Source: Flectonema sp. DT1601 (Eukaryota > Euglenozoa > Diplonemea > Diplonemida > Diplonemidae). Taken from it: a DNA stretch of 64,000 nt. Location of the stretch: the NCBI GenBank assembly GCA_964019425.1, contig OZ025782.1, forward strand, positions 372,001 to 436,000, in the 5' to 3' direction. A program made the position numbers and the translations under genes. Positions 42,404 to 51,394 of the stretch are shown here, one piece after another. Below the pieces are notes generated by a model, which saw only the letters and a list, made by a program, of their open reading frames with translations, searched no databases and had not been told where the DNA came from. Each line of letters starts with the position of its first letter. Position 1 is the first letter of the stretch.

Positions 42404-42594
42404 ATTATAAATATTAGTAAAACTTAATAAAAACTGCGTTGATTGAGGAGGGGGGATGAGGAATATAATAATTTTAAAAAACTGTACTGCATCATAAAAC
42501 ATCTACTAAGGACACAATAAACCTGGTGACGAATTCAGTACTGGAGTCAGATACTTCCTTTGTCATCGAGGAAGAAGAAACATTGATACTGTAA

Positions 42595-42786
42595 TTAAAC
42601 TGAAAGCAACTTGAAACTGGATGTAAAAAAGACCAACCGGAAGAGTTGTTTACTTACCATCCATACGAGGGCGGGATGATGGTGGAGATCCTCCCAGATC
42701 GAAAGACTCGGATAGCTGTACCGCCATTTTGTTATCTCCTCCAACCCATCCCAGCATAGGACCGTTGCATAGCATTCCAAAAGATG
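42595..42786 (-). pseudogene. Truncated copy of the 3' part of the RanBP2-zinc-finger/tRNA-binding-fold gene
   Basis: Duplicate of ~50615-50823: the end of the coding exon (from codons for FGMLC onward), the GTAAGT donor and intron. The 5' two thirds of the gene are missing; the homology stops at 42786 exactly where LINE-derived sequence begins. Not expected to be functional. Confidence 0.85.
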
Positions 42787-43065
42787 AGAGACTTCTTTGA
42801 TGATTATCAGTAAGTCGGGTACTGAGATATTTCCTCGGGAAGAAGTCTCCTTCAACGAAGCGCCGACGGATAGACTAACAACATCGACGTCTATCACGAT
42901 CGAGAAGCCATGGAGGGAGAAGTTGATAGTTATAAGAGCATGTTATGCCGGGACTCTACTCGCACTAACTTCAGCAACATTGACACTGGAGGACGAGTCC
43001 CTTTCTATTTTTTATCAAAATATATATTATAAACAAGTAGTTACTCCGATTTTTCTGTTTTAAAA
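42787..43065 (+). mobile_element. LINE fragment A, extreme 5' truncation (3' coding end only)
   Basis: The plus-strand frame reads SGTEIFPREEVSFNEAPTDR ... ITIEKPWREKLIVIRACYAG ... TLEDESLS. This aligns with the C-terminal part of the larger LINE fragment that follows (DGKEIFPVEEVKIHK ... LTIERSWLEKCFIRQTCYAS ... DEDELTGLS). So it is a second, diverged member of the same family, of which only about 90 codons remain. Confidence 0.8.
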
Positions 43066-45125
43066 AAAGTCGACGCCATGCCACTGTATGGGTCTCAGAA
43101 GGCTTGGTCTGTCCAACACTTGTTATTGTCAAGGTTAACATGGAGTTTAATGATCCATGACTTATCTCTCCCTTTTGCCAAAAAAATGGACAAAATTATT
43201 AAACCTTTTTTGAAGAAATGGTGGGGATTTGTCCGCTCTGCGAACACAGTCATCCTTTTTACCGGTTCAAAGAACACTGTTGGTCTCAGACACAAAAGAG
43301 TTGAGACGCTGTATAAACAAGCGCAATCAATTAAACTAGACATCCTCAGATCCTCACAGGACTCTGACATGCACGGTGTCTACAATGTTATTATGGAGAA
43401 ATCGTCCAATTGGTCGAAAAAGTTTTCAGCTTCTGCTGAGTGGGAGCGCCTTATTAAGTTTTTTTCTTACCGTTCTCTCGCGAAGCAATCAGCTGGTCTT
43501 GGTCACCGATTGCGCGATCTACGTACTACTCGCCCCGATCTCCTTAAGCGTTTTGAAGTGGAAGCCACAGATGAACTACTGAACTCTTTGAATAAATTAC
43601 AAGTCCAAGGTCAGTGGAAGGAGTGGTCTAAATGTATGATAAACGACTTCACCTGGAATAAGGTACTTAGGGAGGGAAATCCTGCCTATATCTCATTTCA
43701 ACTGAAAGCGGTTACAAACACCCTCCCCTCACAAGATAATTTAAAGAGGTGGAACATCACCAATGTGGACCAAAATTGTGTTTTGTGTGGCAAAGTGAAT
43801 CCTGCCCTCAGGCATGTCTTAACAGGCTGTCCTGTCTCTTTAACACAAGGGAGGTTCACGTGGCGTCACGACAGCGTTCTAAAACGCATTGTTATCTTCT
43901 TGGACGAGTTGATAAAAAAAGCCAACAAAAGAAAAGAAAACCTCCCGCCTCCCTCTCAAACTTTTTTAAAAACAGGGGAAAAGAAACCCCTAGAAAGAAT
44001 TTCTAAAGAGACAGGCGAACTTTCACTAGCGAATGATTGGGTCATCCTCGACGATGTCGGTGATAACCGCATAATTGTTCCTCTTGAAGTGTGCCATGTC
44101 TCGTCCTCTCTAAGACCAGACATTTTTATTTATTCTTTTTTTGCGAAAAGAGCACTGATTCTGGAGCTGACGTGTCCAAATGAAGATCGTTTCGAAACCT
44201 CTCATGTCTTAAAAGAAAAGAAATACTTAAAGCTAAGAGACTCGATCATCGCTAATGGCTTCGACTGTAACATCTTTACTATTGAAGTTGGCGTACGAGG
44301 AAACATCTGCATGGACCAGCTGAACATCTGGACACGTCGCATCGGTTCACCCTTAGCACCGACTAAAGCTTTATTTTGTGAATCCACCAGAATCGCCAGA
44401 CAGTGCTCATATGTTCTGTTCCAGACGAGGAACCTCCCCACGTGGCATTCAAGACCTCTAATGCGCAGCATTAAAGAAGAACCTGCCACTTCAGGTTTTA
44501 TAAAAGATGGTAAAGAAATCTTCCCTGTGGAAGAAGTCAAAATCCACAAAGTAACAAAACTGAAAACGATCGAAAAGCTCACCATTGAAAGATCGTGGCT
44601 TGAGAAATGTTTTATCCGGCAAACTTGTTATGCATCGGCTCTTTCTATTCTACTTATTGCCAATGGTTCTTCCTCCCCGACCCCTTCTTTTTTGTTAGAT
44701 GAGGATGAGCTCACTGGACTCTCCTTGTCATTCTCTTCTATTTCTTCCATCTCTTTCCAGACTCCCCCACCTGAACTCATGTCAACGGGATCGCAAACAC
44801 TTCCTGCTGTTTTTGCTATGGTGATAAGATGTCAATCTGACATTGGTTCTCAGACCCCCTTATACAAAGAAAAAGAAGGAAGATTAAGGCTGAAACTTTC
44901 CTTGAAATGCCAGATTTTAGAAAACGAATTAGAACAAATGAAAGAACGAATGTTTTATGTACTATTTTTATTTTACTTTAATGCGATGTCAGCCTCCCTT
45001 GAGAAAGACAAGCAGCTACTAAATGGATTACCTGTTGAGATCAAAGCTACCAACCAGGATCCATCCTCACTTCCTCCTGCGCCCCTTGTTTTAATTATTG
45101 AAAAAGATAGGACAACGGTGCCGAT
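43066..45125 (+). mobile_element. LINE fragment B: 3' part of an RLE-type non-LTR retrotransposon
   Basis: A single open frame of 685 codons (43078-45135) covers the region after the reverse-transcriptase fingers/palm. The visible start is within the RT thumb/linker area. A CCHC knuckle CVLCGKVNPALRHVLTGC (C-x2-C-x8-H-x4-C) is followed by a restriction-like endonuclease: RPD (~residue 344), LELTCPNED, then KEKKYLKL. This is the arrangement of R2/CRE/NeSL-type site-specific LINEs. About 230 further residues of unknown function follow the endonuclease. The RT catalytic domain and 5' region are absent, so the copy is 5'-truncated and cannot move by itself, although the remaining frame is undamaged. 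No poly(A) tail is visible. It is the only long coding sequence on the plus strand. Confidence 0.88.
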
Positions 45126-45292
45126 TTATCATTGAACCCCCTCACTCCCTTCATAGTTCCGTAGTAGTGATCGAATGCTCTGTTTTCTTGCATAAACACG
45201 ACAATATGTTCAACTTCTGAGAGTGAATCCCCACTCGCCACGCCCGACAACAGCAGCAGGCATGTGGATCCAAGAATGCTATTTGTTATCAT
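45125..45292 (-). pseudogene. 5' remnant of a secreted phospholipase C-like phosphoesterase gene
   Basis: The start codon at 45292 opens a signal peptide (MITNSILGSTCLLLLSGVAS). VEHIVVFMQENRAFDHYYGT and KGVRGFND then follow, the hallmark N-terminus of the phosphoesterase/phosphatidylcholine-phospholipase C family. Homology ends after about 55 codons, where LINE fragment B begins on the other strand. The rest of the gene is not in the window. Only this N-terminal stub remains and it should not encode an enzyme. The start codon abuts a T run and the terminal inverted repeat of the element at 45303. Confidence 0.8.
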
Positions 45293-45814
45293 TTTTTTTT
45301 TTAATATATATACATAGATGGAAGTGCCCTCCAAATTTGGAGGGCGTTTGGTGAAAATCAGCCACAAAAATTTGTAGGGCCAAAATAGGGCCATTGTAGG
45401 GCCAAAATAGGGCGCTGGAGGGCGCGTAGGGCGCTTTTTTAATTAAATTTAATATAATGCCGAGCTCATTTTGACACACCCCTGCCCTCAGCGAGGTCGA
45501 ATCGCATCTTATTTGACTTTTCTCCGGTTCGCCAGATCAAATGCGTCTCTGGGATATCAGTTTACTTGCCACCAGTAAACTTCTTTTTTTTCTCACAAGG
45601 TACCGTGAAGACCGGCCTATTAACAGGTTAGCAAGAACGCACTCTCCCTCCTCGAATCCCTCTATATTCGACTCGGTGCATTCTGCGGGCTAATCAGCTC
45701 CTTGTAGATCTGGGATGCATCGTCCACTGAAATGAGTTTCAGCTTCAGGGATTGCAGCAGGCTCCGGAAGCTCTCAAGGAGTAGTCCATTGTTTTTGCCA
45801 TTGTTGACCGTCGA

Positions 45815-45856
45815 ACCATGACCTGGAGGTCTCGGGTTCGAACCCCGTGACACCCT
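45815..45856 (+). other. tRNA-like 3' segment (T-arm and pol III B-box) with T-run terminator
   Basis: GGTCTCGGGTTCGAACCCCG matches the T-arm/B-box consensus (GGTTCGAAnCC) and is followed by GTGACACCC and a run of six T. No matching 5' acceptor strand or D-arm is found about 70 bases upstream, so it is not a complete tRNA. It may be the remains of a tRNA-derived SINE head. Confidence 0.45.
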
Positions 45857-45894
45857 TTTTTCTCTTTTTCGAAAGACTGCCAAGCATGTCAAAA

Positions 45895-46015
45895 AGAATT
45901 GGCTTTAACTTCAACTATACAGAAAATAATGATATAACACTATGATTTTTTGTTTGTGCACGAAACCGTGAACCGACTTAAACTGATAAAGCTAAAGGAG
46001 GTTTACGTGTGCTGC
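45895..46015. repeat. Dispersed repeat family D copy inside the TIR element
   Basis: TTTAACTTCAACTATACAG, then a CGAAACCGTGAACCGACTTAAAC block, then AAAGCTAAAGGAGGTTTACG. This is shared with 18850-18930 and 47745-47860. Confidence 0.6.
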
Positions 46016-46309
46016 CAACATTCTTTTTCGTTCTTACAATACTTGTTAAATGCAAAAAAAATTTTTTTTGGCTTCTGCGTCAAAATACTTGTGCGTCAGT
46101 GTAAGTCCCCGTCAATTTAGCTGTCTTATAGTAATAAAAAAGGAAAAAAAAAGCGCCCTCCAAAATAATATTTATATTAAAAGCGCCCTACAAGCGCCCT
46201 ACACGCCCTCCAAATTGTAGGGCACTTCCATCTATGTATATATATGTATATTTTTTTTTTCTCACTGGAAAAAAAGATAAAAATAAAACAAACGAATTAT
46301 GAAGCAGTA

Positions 46310-46905
46310 AACCAGACAAATCTCCCCTGAAAGTTATAACCAACTTGACTCGTCTACTGACACGGCTAACATAGCTGGCTAAGCTTCGTCTCGGTGCGGA
46401 GCCCCCGAAGAACTTAAGGGAATTTTTGGTGAGGACAGTCATTGAAGTCTCTATCCTTATATACGATATGAATCAACATCTCAAGAAGTTTGGAATACGT
46501 AGTTTCAAAAGCTTTATTTTATCTTATTCTACCCCTGCAAATAAATAATAACAATAACAACAACGTTAACCACAATCACTCATTAGTCAGATCGAATGAA
46601 AGGAAAGATGAAAACAAGAGTGCCTACATGAATAAAGCTAGGGGAAATAGTCACCAAAATACTTTCGCATAGTAACTTAATAAGATAAAATAGAAACTTG
46701 TTGGAGAAGAGTGATAGTTTTAACAACGTAGAAAACAGTAATAAACCTTATAATACTAAAATAAGTAATAAAGTTGAACTGTAAGCCACCGTCAAGTATG
46801 AATATTTAGGTACTGGATAAACAAATAAATCCCCCCTGAAAGTTATAATCAATCTGACTCGTCTACTGACACGGCTAACATAGCTGGCTAAGCTTAGTCT
46901 CCGTA
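46310..46905. repeat. Two direct copies of an ~85 bp repeat
   Basis: CCTGAAAGTTATAACCAACT...CGTCTACTGACACGGCTAAC...AGCTGGCTAAGCTTCGTCTC occurs at 46316-46397 and 46835-46903 with few differences. The ~440 bp between them show nothing recognisable. Confidence 0.7.
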
Positions 46906-47744
46906 GTAGATAAGAGATAAGTGTTTAGGTAGAGAACAGTAATTACTGTGAACGGCATCTTTGAACCCCAAACGACAATATTCTCAAAAAGTAAATAATA
47001 ATATTAAAAAAAACTAAAAAAACGATTGATGGCCACTCTTGTCTGCGAGACGAGGTCCATATACGTGGAGAGAATCAAAAAGAAATACGTCGAAAAAGAA
47101 TCCTTGGGAAGGAATCTTTCGTTGTGGGGTTAAGAGAAGTCAAAAAAAAAAAAATTAAAAATAATTAAAAAAAAAGTTGTATTTTTTTTTGATACACCGC
47201 AACCAGCATCCTTATAGAAGCTTCGCAAATAATTATTTACTCAAAAGCGGTAATTGTTATATTAATTCTTTTTTTTTTTTTTTTGACACAGGAATATAAA
47301 AAGGAAAGGGGGTAACAAAAAAAAAAAAAAAAAAACTACATTTTCGTGTGATTATATACTAACAGGCAGTGTTAGTTTTTTTAATTCTACAGCTGATGTG
47401 TACGACGTTTTAACTCACACTCATAACAACGGATGACAGAAGACTCGGCATTGCCTTGTTTGTTTAGGTTTGATAATTGATGTTGTTGTTCTATGAAAAA
47501 TTCACACTGTACCAGGCTCAGGTTCAGTTACTTTATGTTGCCCGGATGACTCCAGTGGTACAAAAAGACAAGAGAGAGAGAGAATAATATACACAACTCT
47601 CTCTATTGAAATAATTTTCATGGATTTTTGAAGCACACAAAATAGTATGATTTAAGAAAAATAACGAAAAAAACGTAAATTAACAAAACTATTTTTTTTT
47701 CAGGACTCGAACCCATCGAAATTAAATTCTTATCTGTTGCTTTT

Positions 47745-47860
47745 CTTTAACTTCAACTACAGAAAATAGTTACACAAACACGTAACGATGTCTTTGGGTG
47801 TGTGTTTAAAAGTCAACAAAGTTAAACTCATAAAGTTAAATAAAAAAAGAGGAGGTTCTT
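47745..47860. repeat. Dispersed repeat family D copy
   Basis: TTTAACTTCAACTACAGAAA, ... AAAGTTAAACTCATAAAG, ... GAGGTTCTTGC, in the same order as the other two copies. Confidence 0.55.
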
Positions 47861-48029
47861 GCAAGGAGAAAAAAAAAGAGGGGAAAAAAACGCTCTGTCT
47901 ATTTGACTTGCAAGATGCGTAATTTCACAGCAAAGACACATGCTAATACACTTCTTCAAAATACCTACTACAAGTAGACGAACATTCTAGTGAGGTAGCT
48001 TGATTGTGAGGGGAGTTAACTGTTCGAGT

Positions 48030-48115
48030 TTGTACGTAAAATACAAATGTATTGTATCATAAACAACATAACGGTAATTTAACATTAGTTCTGAGATACA
48101 GTTGACTAAAGGTAA
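48030..48115. repeat. Single copy related to the ~277 bp tandem repeat
   Basis: GTTTGTACGTAAAATACAAA then ATCATAAACAACATAACG and TTTAACATTAGTTCTGAGAT, matching the arrays at 20840 and 21110. Confidence 0.6.
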
Positions 48116-48299
48116 TGTTAGTGTAGGTATACACTCTGCGATTGACGTAAATACTTTACATCATAATAAATTTTTCTAACTTAGCTGCATACACATCTCT
48201 TTTTCCGTGTTGTCATTCAGCGCAGTACGGAATCGAGTTATTCAATTTTGAATTAATCGTGAGCCCTGGGAAACCAAAACCAGGGTATAATGTAATACG

Positions 48300-48500
48300 G
48301 CAGAGTGTAGGTTTCACCTACAAATTACTTGCTTAAAATCAACGATTCTTTGAAAAAAAATATGTTAGCAAAAATTGCTAGTTCGTGGCACACTACCAGC
48401 GGCAGACAGAGTGTAGGTTTCACCTACAAATTACTTGCTTAAAATCAACGATTCTTTGAAAAAAATATGTTAGCAAAAATTGCTAGTTCGTAGCGGAGCA
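48300..48500. repeat. Tandem duplication, ~105 bp unit, two copies
   Basis: The unit runs from GCAGAGTGTAGGTTTCACCT to GCTAGTTCGT. Each unit holds two small hairpins, GTAGGTTTCACCTAC and AGCAAAAATTGCT. The copies are almost identical, implying recent duplication. Confidence 0.85.
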
Positions 48501-48623
48501 CTCACCTTAAATAAATTATGGTAGCGTTATCCAGAATTCAGTTAGAAAATCTGAGGGGGTTGCATAATCTAGGAGATATTTATTATGTTAGCTTTTCGGA
48601 ATAAAGCATACCTGAGGAGGAAA

Positions 48624-48655
<32 letters not shown>

Positions 48656-48894
48656 ACCCAGAGAGTCTTCACTGTGTATATCACGACACTGAATTCAAGG
48701 GGACAACATGAGTTGAAATAATAATAAAAAATCGACAAAACAACGAAATGGATAAGCCCGAATAACAAACGGTTTGATTTCACAACTGATGACTGACCTC
48801 TATAAAACGATCAGCAGGCAGTTGTTGGAACGCTGTTTCTATCAGAAGAAGAATTTCTTTTTTTTTTTAATTTTTTTTCCCCCTGCTAGTATAC

Positions 48895-49100
48895 TTTAGT
48901 TTAGTTAGCAAAATACAAACTGATGACTACGAGGGGTCTGGGTAGCCCGCATCAGTAAGGACCCAATCGCGAAGATTGTAGTTTCATAGTATTGGCTGGA
49001 AGTGATCGACTTCCAGCCTCCACCTTTCCCAGAGGCTAACAGGTTGTAAACAACTAAAGAAAATAAAAGAGAAACGATCTGGGAGTGGGGGGAAGGTGAA
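48895..49100 (-). repeat. Structured repeat family C, full copy
   Basis: Nearly identical to 23430-23640, including the 10 bp stem GGCTGGAAGT/ACTTCCAGCC and the GAAACGATCTGGGAGTGGGG end. Same orientation. Confidence 0.75.
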
Positions 49101-49350
49101 AAAAAACAACAGAAAGGAGAAGGAAGGGGAAAAAAAAAAAAAAAAAACGCGCGTCGCAAGGAAAACTTGAAGAATAAAACAGAAATACCGTGTGTCAAGT
49201 CGCAAAACTTAAGGTATTAAAACAAAAAAAAACAAAAAATGGGGAGAAATAAATCAACGGAACTAGCCATTTTGGATTTTGTAATGAATGGTTAGTTCTG
49301 AAACTATTTGTGTAAGAAAGACCCCTTTACCCTTTTTTTTTTTTTTTTTT

Positions 49351-50823
49351 GCCGAAATTGAATCTTGCGAAAAAGAAAAAAAAGAAAAGAAAAGAAGAGG
49401 AAGGAAGCATCTTAACATTACTATTGAGTCAGAGGTGCTCCGACACGCAGACACACACCTGTGGACTTCTCACTCTCTTCGATAAGAAGAACTTTATTAC
49501 AACTACTAGTGCAGAGTGTTTCAGGGATGAACTTTTTAGTAGGACCTCTAATTGAGTTTCTACTTGGTCCCCAGAACTCTCCAGAATGAACATTAACTCC
49601 ACACATACACTGAATTAGATGGTGTGCTCCGTCTTCAGGTGATTGAGCTATTCGAGATAACATTTTTAACATTATTTTGCTTCCGGATTTGGAAGAGGTT
49701 GCCTGTAAACCAGTTGCGGTAATCCCCGGATGACAAACAACTGATTTAATGGAAGAACTGGCCTCTTGCAACACGTCATGCAGAGCAAAGCCGAAAACGG
49801 CATTCGCTAATTTTGATTGTTGGTATCGAAGGTACCTTGCTTTTGCTGAATTCCCTCCGAGATTTCCACCAAGTTTTTGAAAAAATTTCGATTCAAGATT
49901 TTTTGATGGGCGTTTTCTATTTCCAGATGACTGGTTTACGATCCTTGACTCGCCGCGAAGGTGAGCTGCGATTTCTAGTTCACTGAGCAGCTCTGATGTG
50001 AGTATGAAGTGGCTTAAGTGATTTGTTTGCATTTGAATATCAAACCCATCCCCAGTCGCAACATCATCGAATGCCATAATACCAGCGTTGTTAGCGAGTA
50101 CGTCGAGACCTTGTCCTCCAAATAGTTTTTTATAATCATCAGCTGCCTTTCTTACTGAACTAAAGGATGTTAAATCGCATTCGATTGAAGTAATTTCGAT
50201 GTCAGGAAAGTCACTCTTCAGCTGAGCAATTGAATTATCAGCCCTCTCTGACTTTCGATTTAACAGAACAAGATTTCCTCCTAAAGTTGCAATACTTTTA
50301 GCGACAACATTTCCAATACCAGTTGTTGTTCCTGTTATCAATACTCTCTTTCCAACCATTGAAGGAAGCGTTTCAAAAAATCGATCAAATTGAACAGACT
50401 TCACCTTCTGAGATGAACTGTTTCCCATATTATAAATATTAGAACTTAATAAAAACTGCGTCATTGAGGGGGGGGGGGATGAGGAATATAATAATTTTAA
50501 AAAACTGTACTGCATCATAAAACATCTACTAAGGACACAATAAACCTGGTGATGAATTCAGAACTGGAGTCAGATACTTCCTTTGTCATCGAGGAAGAAG
50601 AAACATTGATACTGTAATTAAACTGAAAGCAACTTGAAACTGGATGTAAAAAACTGGATGTAAAAAAGACCAACCGGAAGAGTTGTTTACTTACCATCCA
50701 TACGAGGGCGGGATGATGGTGGAGATCCTCCCAGATCGAAAGACTCGGGTAGCTGTACCGCCATTTTGTTATCTCCTCCAACCCATCCCAGCATAGGACC
50801 GTTGCATAGCATTCCAAAAGATG
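49351..50823. repeat. Segmental duplication, copy 2 (partner 41316-42786)
   Basis: Contains SDR 3 and the 3' part of the intact RanBP2-zinc-finger gene. Here the zinc-finger gene continues past 50823, so this is the parental arrangement and the partner is the derived one. Confidence 0.9.
49421..50428 (-). CDS. Short-chain dehydrogenase/reductase 3, mosaic of SDR 1 and SDR 2, 335 aa
   Basis: Carries TGTTTGIG, NNAGIM, NQSSGN and YQQSK as expected for a working SDR. It starts MGNSSSQK like SDR 2 (N-myristoylation-type motif). Residues from about 41 to 130 (VVAKSIATLGGNLVLLNRKS onward) match SDR 1, while the remainder matches SDR 2 almost perfectly. The simplest reading is gene conversion from SDR 1 into a duplicated SDR 2. 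Substrate unknown; single exon. Its 5' neighbour on the same strand is the zinc-finger gene, about 160 bp away, so both could share a transcript. Confidence 0.92.
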   Translation of the reverse strand: MGNSSSQKVKSVQFDRFFETLPSMVGKRVLITGTTTGIGNVVAKSIATLGGNLVLLNRKSERADNSIAQLKSDFPDIEITSIECDLTSFSSVRKAADDYKKLFGGQGLDVLANNAGIMAFDDVATGDGFDIQMQTNHLSHFILTSELLSELEIAAHLRGESRIVNQSSGNRKRPSKNLESKFFQKLGGNLGGNSAKARYLRYQQSKLANAVFGFALHDVLQEASSSIKSVVCHPGITATGLQATSSKSGSKIMLKMLSRIAQSPEDGAHHLIQCMCGVNVHSGEFWGPSRNSIRGPTKKFIPETLCTSSCNKVLLIEESEKSTGVCLRVGAPLTQ

Positions 50824-51145
50824 GTCGACCTCCTACGGTTGTTTTTTTTAACTGCACGTCTTCACCGTCCATTTCAACTGTCGCGCCAACAGTGGCGACT
50901 ACTGTGCGGAGACCGTCTTTTGCGTTTGGAGCGTTCGATACAACAGATATTTCCTCACCACCGATATCGATTTTAACTTCTCTTAATTTTGTTTTTGGAA
51001 TGTCTTTAGACTCAGTTATAATTCCTATTTTGTATCCGTCAAACTTCGGATCAACGAATGCCGGTTTTGGTTCTCCACAAGCAATGCACTCTTCTTCTTC
51101 AGCATCGTTAGGCTGTTCACACTCTTCACATTCCCATTCTGACAT
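50586..51145 (-). CDS. RanBP2-type zinc finger plus tRNA-binding OB-fold-like protein
   Basis: Residues 4-23 form a RanBP2 zinc finger (W-x-C-x2-C-x3-N-x6-C-x2-C in WECEECEQPNDAEEEECIAC). Residues ~35-145 resemble the tRNA-binding OB fold of EMAPII/Arc1p and aminoacyl-tRNA synthetase appendages: LREVKIDIGGEEISVVSNAP, VVATVGATV, then SFGMLCNGPMLGW. The pairing suggests an RNA- or synthetase-associated adaptor. Exon 1 (51145-50695) ends at a GTAAGT donor. The best acceptor is TTAATTACAG, giving a second exon from 50614 to 50586 with only eight further codons; this 3' end is uncertain. Only 257 bases separate it from the gene upstream, in the same direction. A truncated duplicate of its 3' part is at 42595-42786. 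Confidence 0.75.
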
Positions 51146-51394
51146 TGTTTTGTTTTAAGAAGTTTTTTTTGAGTATTTCCTTTATTTTTTTTCAAAAAAA
51201 ATAAAAAAATGAGTTATTATAAGAAGTATATGTTTATAATTAGCCATCAAAATATATGAAGCCATCGATTGATATCCACGTTTGACTGTGTTGCTAAAAA
51301 ACAGTTGTTCGGTACTCGATAGAATGAACTATTATCGTTGGATTCGATTAAAATAATCAGTGAAATATAAACCATACTACTTCTCTTGAGTAAT

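Larger units (their letters stand above)
41316..42786. repeat. Segmental duplication, copy 1 (partner 49351-50823)
   Basis: Begins at GCCGAAATTGAATCTTGCG and ends abruptly at 42786, inside a copy of the last coding part of the RanBP2-zinc-finger gene. Identity with the partner is very high except for the SDR N-terminal region and small indels (a 15 bp duplication in the partner's intron region). Confidence 0.9.
45303..46250. mobile_element. Terminal-inverted-repeat element, ~950 bp, non-autonomous
   Basis: The left end (ATATATATACATAGATGGAA then GTGCCCTCCAAATTTGGAGG) is matched by the reverse complement of the right end at 46203-46246 over ~43 bp with about two differences. Subterminal arrays of short TAGGGC and GAGGGCG motifs lie inside both ends (45380-45440 and 46150-46205, in opposite orientation). 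There is no transposase frame. The interior holds a tRNA-like T-arm sequence and a copy of dispersed repeat D. It resembles a MITE or foldback element. A target-site duplication cannot be called because both flanks are T runs. Confidence 0.75.
46906..48890. other. Gene-free repeat-bearing interval
   Basis: About 2 kb with no gene. It contains repeat D (47745-47860), a copy of the 277 bp-array element (48030-48115) and a short tandem duplication (48300-48500), plus A/T runs. Confidence 0.6.

Noticed and set aside
44700-45135. End of the LINE reading frame taken as the true end of its protein
   Set aside because: The last several codons before the stop at 45133 overlap the phospholipase C-like stub on the other strand, so the stop may lie in flanking host DNA rather than in the element.
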